From NCBI GenBank assembly GCA_964513675.1, contig CAZEOD010000007.1, forward strand, positions 1-64,000: 64,000 nt of DNA, written 5' to 3'. Each line of letters begins with the position of its first letter. Position 1 is the stretch's first letter. Source of the DNA: CALFVT01 sp964513675. Lineage in GTDB: Bacteria > Pseudomonadota > Alphaproteobacteria > Caulobacterales > Maricaulaceae. Below, in pieces: positions 52,419 through 61,008 of the stretch. A program made the position numbers and the translations under genes. Below the pieces are notes generated by a model. That model did no database searches and was not told the DNA's origin. It saw only the letters and a list, made by a program, of their open reading frames with translations.

Positions 52419-53183
52419 GTGATTGCAGCTGGTCTTGACCCCATCTCACAATTTGAAATCCATAAGCTTATCGAGCTTAAGATTGGGAAGTTTGATTTAA
52501 GCTTTACCAATTCATCCTTGATGATGGTTGTTGCCGTTGTCTGTATTTGTGTCTGGCTCTTACTCTCAACCAAACGCTCACTCATTCCGGGACGCGCCCA
52601 ATCCGTGGCTGAAGTCTCTTATGAATTTGTTGCCAATATGATCCGCTCTTCGGCTGGGACAGATGGCCTGCGATTCTTCCCGTTCGTCTTTACCTTATTT
52701 ATCTTTATTCTCTTTGCAAATTTGCTGGGCATGATCCCGTTCTTTTTCACAACCACAAGCCACATCATCGTCACCTTCACATTGGCCATGTTAGTCATTG
52801 GCCTCGTCGTGCTTTACGGCGTTTGGAAAAATGGTTTGGGATTTTTGAAACTTTTCTGGCCATCAGGTGTTCCGATCGTTTTGAAAATCGTGCTGATTGT
52901 TCCTATTGAAATCATTTCATTCATTTCTCGCCCCATTAGTCTATCTGTTCGTCTGTGGGCGAATATGTTTGCGGGCCATGTTTTATTAAAGCTTTTTGCC
53001 GGCTTTGCCATTTCCATGGTAACGGCACTTGGCTTTTTCCCCGGCGCCCTCGGCGCAATCATCCCATATGCTATGACCTTGGCGCTGACTCCGTTGGAGT
53101 TCCTTGTCGCCTTTGTTCAGGCTTACGTTTTTGCCCTTTTGACGTGCGTTTATCTATCTGACGCGCTTCATCCAGGTCATTAA
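52419..53183 (+). CDS. atpB: ATP synthase F0 subunit a
   Basis: A 254-residue membrane protein with five to six helices. The essential Arg is Arg178 in SVRLWANMFAGH, and the later helix has the Asn/Gln/Tyr-rich FVQAYVFALL. It forms the proton half-channels beside the c-ring. A GTG start at 52419 follows AGG in AATAGGGC; the spacing from atpI is three bases. The family's usual length is 240-255. Confidence 0.96.
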   Translation: MIAAGLDPISQFEIHKLIELKIGKFDLSFTNSSLMMVVAVVCICVWLLLSTKRSLIPGRAQSVAEVSYEFVANMIRSSAGTDGLRFFPFVFTLFIFILFANLLGMIPFFFTTTSHIIVTFTLAMLVIGLVVLYGVWKNGLGFLKLFWPSGVPIVLKIVLIVPIEIISFISRPISLSVRLWANMFAGHVLLKLFAGFAISMVTALGFFPGALGAIIPYAMTLALTPLEFLVAFVQAYVFALLTCVYLSDALHPGH

Positions 53184-53219
53184 TAACTGCAAATAACGCT
53201 TTTTTCATAGGAGATCATC

Positions 53220-53447
53220 ATGGAAGCAGAAGCAGCAAAGTTCATTGGCGCAGGCCTCGCATGTCTAGGCATGGCAGGTGCCGGTATCGGTGTCGGTAAT
53301 CTTTTCGGTCAGTACCTTTCTGGTGCGCTCCGTAACCCATCAGCAGCACAAGGTCAGTTTTCTAACCTTATCTTCGGTTTCGCTGTGACAGAAGCCCTCG
53401 GCATTTTCTCTTTTGCCGTCGCTCTTATCCTGCTCTTCGTCGTTTAA
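53220..53447 (+). CDS. atpE: ATP synthase F0 subunit c
   Basis: A 75-residue double-helix hairpin with the polar loop RNPSA and the proton-binding Glu58 in VTEALGIFSFAV. Bacterial alphaproteobacterial c subunits use Glu here. The first helix has a Gly-rich GMAGAGIGVG. A good GGAG ribosome site stands nine bases before the ATG, as expected for the most abundant subunit of the operon. Confidence 0.97.
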   Translation: MEAEAAKFIGAGLACLGMAGAGIGVGNLFGQYLSGALRNPSAAQGQFSNLIFGFAVTEALGIFSFAVALILLFVV

Positions 53448-53474
53448 TCACGATTTATAATTCAAGGCTTCGCT

Positions 53475-54035
53475 ATGTTAAATGCGATCATGCTAGCGGG
53501 ATTAAAACTCGCCGCTGCGGCTCCTAAAGGAGTTCCCGGCGGTGAAAATGCCGGCGATAAGGTGTTTCCACCTTTTGACCCGACATATTTCGCGTCCCAG
53601 ATTTTTTGGCTACTTATTAGCTTTTTTGCGCTTTATTTCATCCTCGCACAGGTTCTCCTGCCGCGTATTGGTGAAACGATTGAAGAGCGGAATAACCGCA
53701 TTGCGGATGATCTGGACACAGCCTCGCGGATGCAGCGTGAAGCCGAAGATGCAGAAAAAGCCTATGAGCGCGCTTTAGCTGATGCAAAAGCCAAAGCGCG
53801 TAATCATGCAGAAACGACGCGTCAATCTATTGACGCTGAACTCTCCAAGGAGTTGGAGAAAGCTGACGAGGACGCGCTTAAACAAGCTGAGGCCTCTGAC
53901 GCGCGTATTCGCAACATTCGCAATGATGCTCTGGCCAATATAGACACCATAGCAGCCGAAGCGGCTCAAGCAACAGTTGAAGCACTGATTGGGAAAAAAC
54001 TATCTCTGGCTGCCGTTAAAAAAGCTGTCGGTTAG
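53475..54035 (+). CDS. atpF': ATP synthase F0 subunit b'
   Basis: A 186-residue stator protein with one hydrophobic segment (about 40-62, FASQIFWLLISFFALYFIL) and a long charged coiled coil. The PFD-x-x-x-F-x-S-Q-I-FW stretch marks the b' type that pairs with b in photosynthetic and alphaproteobacterial synthases. An N-terminal Ala/Lys/Pro-rich segment precedes the helix. It lies 27 bases after atpE. Confidence 0.93.
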   Translation: MLNAIMLAGLKLAAAAPKGVPGGENAGDKVFPPFDPTYFASQIFWLLISFFALYFILAQVLLPRIGETIEERNNRIADDLDTASRMQREAEDAEKAYERALADAKAKARNHAETTRQSIDAELSKELEKADEDALKQAEASDARIRNIRNDALANIDTIAAEAAQATVEALIGKKLSLAAVKKAVG

Positions 54036-54051
54036 GACTTAGGAGACAAAT

Positions 54052-54552
54052 ATGCATTTTGATTTTGATCCCGCTAGTCCGACAATTTGGGTTTTCCTCT
54101 CCGTTGTTATTTTCTTCGCAGGGCTTGCTTATTTTGGCATCCACAAGAAAATTGCAGGCAGCCTTGATGAACGTGCCGATAAAATTCGAACTGAGCTAGA
54201 TGAAGCCCGCCGTCTTCGTGAGGAAGCGCAAACGCTTCTTGCTTCTTACCAGCGCAAGCAAAAAGAAGCTGAAGATCAAGCTGACCATATAGTCAAACAA
54301 GCACGTAAAGATGCTGAAGCTATGGCTGAGCAAGCGCGTAAAGACCTTAAAGAGCGTCTTGAGCGCCGCGCGGCTCTTGCCGAAGCTAAAATTGCCAATG
54401 CCGAAGCCCAAGCGCTTTCAGATGTGAAAGCTAAAGCCGCTCAAATGGCTATTCAAACCGCCGAAAAGCTTTTGGCCGAAAATATGACAGCCGCAAACCA
54501 TACGGCGCTCGTCAAAAAAGGCATTGATAACCTGTCATCGACACTGTCTTAA
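54052..54552 (+). CDS. atpF: ATP synthase F0 subunit b
   Basis: A 166-residue stator subunit: one N-terminal membrane helix (about 9-29, TIWVFLSVVIFFAGLAYFG) and a coiled coil rich in Ala, Glu, Lys and Arg (EEAQTLLASYQRKQKEAEDQ). It joins b' to form the peripheral stalk reaching F1. The F1 genes atpHAGDC are not next to it, which is the usual alphaproteobacterial split. GGAG lies nine bases before the start. Confidence 0.95.
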   Translation: MHFDFDPASPTIWVFLSVVIFFAGLAYFGIHKKIAGSLDERADKIRTELDEARRLREEAQTLLASYQRKQKEAEDQADHIVKQARKDAEAMAEQARKDLKERLERRAALAEAKIANAEAQALSDVKAKAAQMAIQTAEKLLAENMTAANHTALVKKGIDNLSSTLS

Positions 54553-54612
54553 ACGCACTTACCACGGTAAAATTAGGTTGAACCGCAGGTCCGGCGTCCC
54601 TATTCATTTTAA

Positions 54613-55719
54613 ATGTCCGGACACTCCGATATCCCTGCCCCGTCCTTTGCGGATAACCGGCCCCGTTTGAAAAACATTCAAGCGCTGCGCGGTCTTGCAG
54701 CTGTCTTGGTCATGCTATCCCATCTGTTCATCATTGAGCAAAAATATAGCCAAGATCATATCCTGCCTGATGTTCTTAATTTCGGCATGTTCGGGGTTGA
54801 TATATTTTTCGTTATTTCCGGTTTCATTATGGTCTATGTGACGCATAAATGGGCGGATGGCGCGATACGGCATATCCCGAATTTTATATTCTCCCGCGCG
54901 GCACGAATTTATCCGCTTTACTGGCTCGTCTCCCTGCCGCTATTAGGGCTATATCTTCTTCGGCCGGAGCTTATTTTTTCGTCGAGTGTTTGGAATGAAC
55001 CTAATCTTTTAAAATCTTTCTTTTTATGGCCCGATACCGCCTTCCCCTTGCTGGAGATTGGCTGGACGCTTATCCATGAAATGAGTTTTTATCTTATTTT
55101 TGCGCTTATTTTAATCGCGCCGCGCCGCCTCCGGCCCCTTCTTATTGGCATGTGGAGCCTGTTAGTGATAATCGCTTTTAACCTTGGCGCGGCAGAGCTT
55201 GGCCCTGTTAGCCGTATTTTATCGCATCCTTTAACGCTAGAGTTTAGCTTTGGCGCTCTGCTCGCCTATGGGCTCATGAACCAAACGCCAGAGGACAAAG
55301 CGCGCGGCGGGGTGTGGCTGCTCACTCTGAGTGGAGTGATTTTTTGTCTGGCGGTTGCCGCCTTTAAACTCTCCGGACATAACCATCCCGGCATGGGCTG
55401 GCCGCGCACAGCAAGCCTTGGCATTAGTGCCCTTATCCTGCTGATAGCCGTTTATATCCTTGAAGATAATGGCAAAACGGCCCCGCAATGGAGCGTCACC
55501 TTGGGGGATTGGTCATATGCTCTTTATTTAACCCATATTCTAAGCTTAAGCTTATTTGGGCGAATTTGGGCCTTATGCGATCAGCCGGGTTTATGGGATA
55601 ATTTTATTATTTTGCCGCTCATCCTGATGACCGCCATTGTGATCGCTGGAGCGGTCCATAAAATAATAGAGGCCCCGCTAATGAGGGCCTCTAAAAAACT
55701 TCAAAAAAGACGCGCCTAA
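54613..55719 (+). CDS. Acyltransferase 3 (OafA/NodX-type) membrane protein
   Basis: A 368-residue integral membrane protein with about ten helices. Family stretches are QALRGLAAVLVMLSHL with its conserved Arg and His, GVDIFFVISGFIM and a basic IFSRAARIYPLYW loop. Such enzymes O-acetylate or succinylate surface glycans, peptidoglycan or lipids. No glycan cluster adjoins it, so the substrate is unknown. It is 60 bases after atpF and could be read from the same transcript, but its job is unrelated. Confidence 0.88.
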   Translation: MSGHSDIPAPSFADNRPRLKNIQALRGLAAVLVMLSHLFIIEQKYSQDHILPDVLNFGMFGVDIFFVISGFIMVYVTHKWADGAIRHIPNFIFSRAARIYPLYWLVSLPLLGLYLLRPELIFSSSVWNEPNLLKSFFLWPDTAFPLLEIGWTLIHEMSFYLIFALILIAPRRLRPLLIGMWSLLVIIAFNLGAAELGPVSRILSHPLTLEFSFGALLAYGLMNQTPEDKARGGVWLLTLSGVIFCLAVAAFKLSGHNHPGMGWPRTASLGISALILLIAVYILEDNGKTAPQWSVTLGDWSYALYLTHILSLSLFGRIWALCDQPGLWDNFIILPLILMTAIVIAGAVHKIIEAPLMRASKKLQKRRA

Positions 55720-55744
55720 CCGGCATAAAGCCGGCCGTAAACCC

Positions 55745-57313
55745 TTATTCAGCCGCGTCGAGCAAATCGGCCGGCGGCGTCCAGCGCAAAACAGGTTTCC
55801 GCGCGGCCTGCGTTTCATCAAGACGGCGTTTCGGCGCATAAATCGGGGCCGCCTTAAAGGACTCAACGTCACCAGATTTAGCTTTAGCCACAATGTGGCG
55901 CATAGATTGAATAAAACGGTCAAGCTCTTGCTTGCTTTCAGATTCAGTCGGTTCAATCAGCATAGCCCCGTGAACCACAAGCGGGAAATACATCGTCATC
56001 GGATGATATCCCTCATCAATCATAGCCTTGGCAAAATCTAGCGTCTCAACGCCCGTATCTTTCAAAAAACGGTCGTCAAATAAAGCTTCATGCATACACG
56101 TGCCGTCAAAAGCGGTTGTCATGACATCAGACAGTGAAGCCTGAACATAATTCGCGTTTAATACGGCATCTTCTGTCGCTTGCTTAAGGCCGTCAGAGCC
56201 GTGGCTCATCATATAGCTCAGCGCGCGTGTATACATGCCCATATTGCCGTGAAACGCGCACATACGGCCAAAGCTCTTGGCCGCGTCGCCTTCAACATGT
56301 TCAACCAAATCAAAGCCATTATCTGTCTTAATAACATAAGGCACGGGCGCATGATCCATAAGGGCCGTGGATAAAACCGTGGGGCCAGATCCGGGGCCGC
56401 CGCCGCCATGGGGCGTGCTAAAGGTTTTATGCAAATTAATATGCATCGCATCAACACCCAGATCACCGGGGCGAACGCGGCCAACAAGCGCGTTAAAATT
56501 CGCACCGTCGCAATAAAAATACCCGCCGGCCTCATGAATCAAATCTGCAATTTCAATAATATCGCTTTCAAATAATCCGCAGGTATTAGGATTTGTCAGC
56601 ATGATGCCCGCGATGTCATCAGATCGCTCTGTGAGCTTCGCGCGTAGGGCCTCGATATCAACGCGGCCTCTCTTATTGGCTGGAATTTCATCAACCGTGA
56701 AGCCGCATTGCACGGCCGTTGCGGGATTGGTTCCATGTGCGCTTTCGGGGACAAGAACGCGGCGTTTATGCGTCATGCCGTCGGCGTCAAGTTTAGCGCG
56801 TATCGCCATCATCCCGCAAAGCTCGCCATGCGCGCCGGCTTTGGGTGTCAAAGCCACCGCTGGCATATTACATAGGGTCATCAACCAATGGGAGAGATCA
56901 TACATAACCTCTAGCGCGCCCTGCTTCGTTTGCACAGGCTGCATCGGATGCACGTCAGCAAAGCCCGGCATACGCGCGATTTTTTCATTCAAGCGCGGAT
57001 TATGTTTCATCGTACAAGAGCCAAGCGGATAAACACCAAGATCAATCGCGTAGTTTTGCTGTGACAGACGAACATAATGACGCATTGTCTCGGGCTCAGA
57101 TAATCCCGGCAGGCCAATTTCGCCTGTGCGGGCATGATGACCAAGCCGCGATGCTGTGCCTTTTGGCTGCGGTAAATCCACACCCGTATTTTGTGGTGTG
57201 CCGACTTCAAAGATTAATTTTTCAACTTGATTAAGCGCTTTTGACCCCGACATGGTTGGGGCATCATTGACATTCGCGGCTTGCGGCGTTGTTGGGCGTC
57301 CTTGATTATTCAT
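55745..57313 (-). CDS. gcvPB: Glycine dehydrogenase (decarboxylating) subunit 2
   Basis: A 522-residue PLP enzyme, C-terminal half of a split P-protein. The PLP lysine is Lys296 in HINLHKTFSTPHGGGGPG. With subunit 1 it decarboxylates glycine and passes the aminomethyl group to the lipoyl arm of GcvH. It overlaps subunit 1 by four bases. The two-subunit form is common in alphaproteobacteria. It is the last gene of the operon behind the glycine riboswitch. Confidence 0.96.
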   Translation of the reverse strand: MNNQGRPTTPQAANVNDAPTMSGSKALNQVEKLIFEVGTPQNTGVDLPQPKGTASRLGHHARTGEIGLPGLSEPETMRHYVRLSQQNYAIDLGVYPLGSCTMKHNPRLNEKIARMPGFADVHPMQPVQTKQGALEVMYDLSHWLMTLCNMPAVALTPKAGAHGELCGMMAIRAKLDADGMTHKRRVLVPESAHGTNPATAVQCGFTVDEIPANKRGRVDIEALRAKLTERSDDIAGIMLTNPNTCGLFESDIIEIADLIHEAGGYFYCDGANFNALVGRVRPGDLGVDAMHINLHKTFSTPHGGGGPGSGPTVLSTALMDHAPVPYVIKTDNGFDLVEHVEGDAAKSFGRMCAFHGNMGMYTRALSYMMSHGSDGLKQATEDAVLNANYVQASLSDVMTTAFDGTCMHEALFDDRFLKDTGVETLDFAKAMIDEGYHPMTMYFPLVVHGAMLIEPTESESKQELDRFIQSMRHIVAKAKSGDVESFKAAPIYAPKRRLDETQAARKPVLRWTPPADLLDAAE

Positions 57314-58650
57314 GATAGCACCTCCTTAAGCGCAGCCTCATAGGCGGCAATGTCTTCATCGAGATTTGTTTCCGTTGCGCAAATAAGCAGCAGGCCCTCA
57401 TCAGCCCCGCCCGTCAAACGCGAGAGCGCTACGCCGCCAATTACGCCTTTTTCGACAAGCGCATCGACAACATCTACAGCCGGCTTATTCAGCTTTAATG
57501 TAAACTCATTGAAAAACGTCTCATTGACTAATTCCGCGCCGTCAATCGCGCTTAATCTATCGGCCAAATTACAGGCGTTTTCATGGTTAAGTGCGGCCAT
57601 GCGCTGTAATCCTGCATCGCCAAGCAAGGTCATATGAATGGTGAAAGCCAAGCAGCATAGCCCGCTATTGGTGCAAATATTAGAGGTCGCTTTTTCGCGG
57701 CGAATATGCTGCTCACGCGTGGAGAGTGTCAGCACAAAACCGCGCTCGCCATTCGCGTCAACCGTTTCTCCGCAGACCCGTCCCGGCATTTGCCGTACGA
57801 GCTTTTGGCGGCAAGCAAATAAGCCGACATGCGGCCCGCCGAAATTAAGGCCAACACCGAGCCCCTGACCTTCGCCGACAACAATATCCGCCCCTTGATG
57901 TCCGGGCGGGGTAATCGCAGCCAGCGCGACAGGTTCAGTGAACACCGCAATTAATAGCGCTTTATGGGCATGGGCTTTTTCTGCAATCGGGGCGAGATCA
58001 ATGATCTCACCGAAAACATTCGGGCTTTGCACCACAACACAGGCCGTATTATCGTCAATATGGTCAATCACATGATTATCGCGGCCCGGTCGGCAGATGC
58101 GCTCATCAATATTAATGTCCAGCGTCGAGGCGAGGGTTTGCGTCGCCGCCGCGTAATGCGGATGCAGCCCGGGCGCAAGAACCGCTTTGTTTTTGCGCGT
58201 CACCCGCTTGGCCATAACCACCGCTTCGGCGCAGGCGGTCGAGCCATCATACATCGACGCATTGGCGACATCCATACCCGTTAAAAGCGCGACTTGCGTT
58301 TGAAATTCAAAGAGCGTCTGGAGCGTGCCTTGGCTAATCTCTGGCTGATAGGGCGTATAGGCCGTTAGAAACTCAGAGCGCTGGATGAGGTGGTCAACAC
58401 TTGCCGGAATATGATGGCGGTACGCCCCTGCCCCGCAGAAAAAGGGCAGCGACCCTGCCGCTATAGACTTGGCAGAAAGCCCCGCAAAATAACGCTCAAC
58501 GCCGGCTTCGGATTGATGTTTCGGCAAATCAATAAGGCCTTCAAGACGCGCCGCTTTGGGCACATCTTCAAAAAGCGCATCAATATTAGGCACGCCAATT
58601 TTATCGAGCATCGCCGCGCGGTCAGTTTCATTTAACGGGAGATAACGCAT
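57310..58650 (-). CDS. gcvPA: Glycine dehydrogenase (decarboxylating) subunit 1
   Basis: A 446-residue protein matching the N-terminal half of the P-protein: RYLPLNETDRAAML at the start, FCGAGAYRHHIPASVD, and LTAYTPYQPEISQGTLQ. It is catalytically needed with gcvPB. The ATG at 58650 has the small membrane-protein gene stop directly upstream with no gap. Length 440-450 is normal. Confidence 0.96.
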   Translation of the reverse strand: MRYLPLNETDRAAMLDKIGVPNIDALFEDVPKAARLEGLIDLPKHQSEAGVERYFAGLSAKSIAAGSLPFFCGAGAYRHHIPASVDHLIQRSEFLTAYTPYQPEISQGTLQTLFEFQTQVALLTGMDVANASMYDGSTACAEAVVMAKRVTRKNKAVLAPGLHPHYAAATQTLASTLDINIDERICRPGRDNHVIDHIDDNTACVVVQSPNVFGEIIDLAPIAEKAHAHKALLIAVFTEPVALAAITPPGHQGADIVVGEGQGLGVGLNFGGPHVGLFACRQKLVRQMPGRVCGETVDANGERGFVLTLSTREQHIRREKATSNICTNSGLCCLAFTIHMTLLGDAGLQRMAALNHENACNLADRLSAIDGAELVNETFFNEFTLKLNKPAVDVVDALVEKGVIGGVALSRLTGGADEGLLLICATETNLDEDIAAYEAALKEVLS

Positions 58651-58830
58651 TTAATTATCTTTCTTTAGAGGTTTGTAAGCTGCCGAATTTACGGCTCGTC
58701 CGGCAAAAAGTGAGACTGCTACGGTTATAGAACCGCGCCAAAATTCATTTTCCATAAACAAGGACAGAGTTGCGCCAAGGATAAGAGCGACAACAATAAT
58801 CACTATGATTTCTAAAACGAATGAACGCAT
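58651..58830 (-). CDS. Small membrane protein inside the gcv operon (59 residues)
   Basis: A 59-residue frame, start ATG 58830 and stop 58651, reading MRSFVLEIIVIIVVALILGA at the beginning: one strong transmembrane helix (about 4-25), a short MENEFW loop, then a second, weaker hydrophobic segment (about 34-45) and a basic tail. It abuts gcvPA with no spacer and lies four bases after the gene at 58835. No family is recognised. Its tight packing in the operon supports expression; function unknown. Confidence 0.65.
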   Translation of the reverse strand: MRSFVLEIIVIIVVALILGATLSLFMENEFWRGSITVAVSLFAGRAVNSAAYKPLKKDN

Positions 58831-58834
58831 TTAA

Positions 58835-59143
58835 TTATTTTTTCTTATGTTTCTCGAGCAATTTATTTGACCCGCTTTCAGGGTCATCTTCATCGGCCCA
58901 AGCTAAAATCTTATTCCCAAGAGGAGTAAGAAGATGAGCTATAGCTGCGAGCACCGCCAACCCAATAATAAGCGCAGCAATTCCCGCCCATACAGGGTCA
59001 AGACCAAGCTTTATAAGCCCATATGCAATCATACCTTTAATGACGATTTTATAAGCGACGTAGCCAAGAAACATCAGAGGGAAGATCAGCAAAATCCCAA
59101 CCCATTTTCCAATTTTTTCACTCATGGTATGATTGCCGGCCAT
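58835..59143 (-). CDS. Membrane protein inside the gcv operon (about 102 residues)
   Basis: A protein with two long hydrophobic stretches (about 15-42, WVGILLIFPLMFLGYVAYKI, and 52-75, AGIAALIIGLAVLAAIAHLL) and an acidic-then-basic tail (DEDDPESGSNKLLEKHKKK). Start is ATG 59143, three bases after the gcvH stop, or ATG 59125. Not recognised. It sits between gcvH and gcvPA, where most bacteria have nothing, and pairs with the 59-residue protein downstream. A role with the complex at the membrane or an unrelated hitchhiker are both possible. Confidence 0.75.
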   Translation of the reverse strand: MAGNHTMSEKIGKWVGILLIFPLMFLGYVAYKIVIKGMIAYGLIKLGLDPVWAGIAALIIGLAVLAAIAHLLTPLGNKILAWADEDDPESGSNKLLEKHKKK

Positions 59144-59145
59144 AT

Positions 59146-59517
59146 TTAAAGGCCTTCGCAATAGGCCTTATAGGCGGCTTCATCCATCAGGCTATCAAGC
59201 TCGGCGGCGTCTTTGATCTTGATTTTAAGGAACCAGCCTTCGCCTTCTGGGCCGGCATTGACGGTTTCCGGCGCATCTTCAAGCGCCTCATTCACGGCTG
59301 TCACTTCGCCCGCGACAGGGGTATAGACTTCCGAAGCAGCTTTGACGGATTCGACGACGGCAGCTTCATCGCCTTTGGCCATATCGCGGCCAATTTCAGG
59401 CAGTTCAACAAAAACGACATCGCCAAGCGCTTTGGCCGCATAGACGGAAATTCCGACGGTGCCTTCATCGCCGTCAACTTTGACCCATTCATGGTCTTCT
59501 GTATATTTTACGCTCAT
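59146..59517 (-). CDS. gcvH: GcvH, glycine cleavage H-protein
   Basis: A 123-residue lipoyl carrier. The lipoylated Lys59 lies in VVESVKAASEVY, and the opening KYTEDHEWV and VGISVYAAKALGD are typical. It shuttles the aminomethyl group from P- to T-protein and the reduced lipoyl group to the L-protein, which is not encoded in this operon. It follows gcvT by about 30 bases. Confidence 0.97.
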   Translation of the reverse strand: MSVKYTEDHEWVKVDGDEGTVGISVYAAKALGDVVFVELPEIGRDMAKGDEAAVVESVKAASEVYTPVAGEVTAVNEALEDAPETVNAGPEGEGWFLKIKIKDAAELDSLMDEAAYKAYCEGL

Positions 59518-59546
59518 AATTTCAGCTCTTCTTTAAATTTAACGGC

Positions 59547-60683
59547 TTAGCCGCGGTAATAATTATGGGGAACAAAAGGAAGTTTCACGACTTTGGCGGG
59601 GCGGGCTTTGCCGCGCACAATTAAATCTATGTCTGTGCCGGGCTTGGCAAATTTACGCGCGACATATCCCATTGCGACAGGGCCGCCAATAGAGGGACCG
59701 AAACCGCCCGATGTAATCTCGCCGACGCGCTCCCCGCCCGCTTGAATTTCGGTATGTTCACGCGCCGGCGCGCGGCCTTCAGGCAGAATCCCAACGAGGC
59801 GCTTGGATGATTTATTGGCAATATCTGCCGCAACCCGCGCCGCGCCGAGATAGCCCGCATCCGCGCTGCGGCGGTGTTTTTGCACAGACCAAAACAGCCC
59901 CGCTTCAATCGGAGATACGCGCGTGTCAATATCGTGACCATAGAGGCATAAGCCGGCCTCAAGGCGGAGGCTATCGCGCGCACCAAGACCAATCATTTCG
60001 ACCTCATCTTCCGCAAGCAAGAGCGCGGCTAGCGCATTGACATCTTCATGTTTCACGGAAATTTCATAGCCGTCCTCACCGGTATAGCCAGAGCGGGAGA
60101 TATGTACCCACATGGTCGGGGTCAGCGGTAAATCTGTGTGCGTCATAAAGACAAGATCTTTAACGGCGGGGTTTAGCCGTGCCAAAACATCCGCCGCCTT
60201 GGGGCCTTGAAGGGCAATTAGCGAGAGCGTGTCATCCGCCACATCCAAGCTTACGCCCGCCGGTAAATGTTTTTCAATATGGGCGAAATCATCCGTTTTA
60301 CAGCCCGCATTGACGACAAGGTAAAGCTTATGTGTATGGCCTTGAAACCCAAGACGCGAGATCATTAAATCATCAAGAATACCGCCGTCCTCATTAAGGA
60401 ATTGGCTGTAGCGCTGCTGCCCCGGCTCAAGATCAGCAATACTCGCCGGAACGAGTTTTTCAAGCGCGCGGGCCGCCGTTTCAAACTTGCCGTCCTCGGC
60501 GATAATGAAACATTGCCCCATATGAGAGACATCAAACAAACCCGCCTGCTCGCGCGTATGATTATGCTCACCGAGAACACCCAAAGGATATTGCACGGGC
60601 ATATCATAGCCCGCAAACGGCACCATCTTAGCGCCCAGAGCGACATGTTGGTCATATAGTTTTGTGCGTTGTAATTCAGACAT
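59547..60683 (-). CDS. gcvT: GcvT, glycine cleavage T-protein
   Basis: A 378-residue aminomethyltransferase that releases ammonia and makes 5,10-methylene-tetrahydrofolate. Typical stretches are MVPFAGYDMPVQYPLG, LFDVSHMGQ, ISRSGYTGEDGYEI and the C-terminal EITSGGFGPSIGGPVAMGYV. The ATG at 60683 starts family-like sequence; the open frame upstream to 60791 is the riboswitch read as protein. It is the first gene of the operon gcvT-gcvH-two membrane genes-gcvPA-gcvPB. Confidence 0.97.
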   Translation of the reverse strand: MSELQRTKLYDQHVALGAKMVPFAGYDMPVQYPLGVLGEHNHTREQAGLFDVSHMGQCFIIAEDGKFETAARALEKLVPASIADLEPGQQRYSQFLNEDGGILDDLMISRLGFQGHTHKLYLVVNAGCKTDDFAHIEKHLPAGVSLDVADDTLSLIALQGPKAADVLARLNPAVKDLVFMTHTDLPLTPTMWVHISRSGYTGEDGYEISVKHEDVNALAALLLAEDEVEMIGLGARDSLRLEAGLCLYGHDIDTRVSPIEAGLFWSVQKHRRSADAGYLGAARVAADIANKSSKRLVGILPEGRAPAREHTEIQAGGERVGEITSGGFGPSIGGPVAMGYVARKFAKPGTDIDLIVRGKARPAKVVKLPFVPHNYYRG

Positions 60684-60704
60684 ATAGGCACTTTCCGCTG
60701 CTGC

Positions 60705-60908
60705 GTTATCAGTGCCACCCGCTGTCTTTGTGGGCCTGAGAGATTCACACAAAGTGTCTGTGCTTACTCCGTCGGCGGGGCGTTTCACCAAATCACCCGC
60801 TTTCCAGCGTATTGTCTTCTAAGCGGTCCCTTGTACCTGAGAGTTTCCGGTGGCGGTTGCTCCTTCGGCGGCTTGCACAAGACAAGCGCTCTCCCGCTTG
60901 GAAGAGAT
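60705..60908 (-). promoter_or_regulatory. Tandem glycine riboswitch of the gcv operon
   Basis: On the minus strand two glycine aptamers can be read. Aptamer 1 (about 60820-60908) has GCGGGAGAGCGC, CGCCGAAGGAGCAA and CTCTCAGGTAC; aptamer 2 (about 60715-60812) has CGCCGACGGAGTAAGC and CTCTCAGGCCC. Glycine binding normally turns the operon on. Just before gcvT, GGCACT/AGTGCC arms (60711-60716 and 60687-60692) enclose or touch the GGAAAG ribosome site, a likely expression platform. Confidence 0.93.
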
Positions 60909-61008
60909 AAAATGCCTATGCGGGATTCTTTTCCGCGAGTCAATCAAAGCCATAGGGGAAAATCTTTACATATTCACTTTATAAGGGGATAAATTAAGGA
61001 ATAAAATT

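Noticed and set aside
60684..60791. N-terminal extension of GcvT to 60791
   Set aside because: These bases are the second glycine aptamer and the start-site hairpin, and the translation is not GcvT-like.
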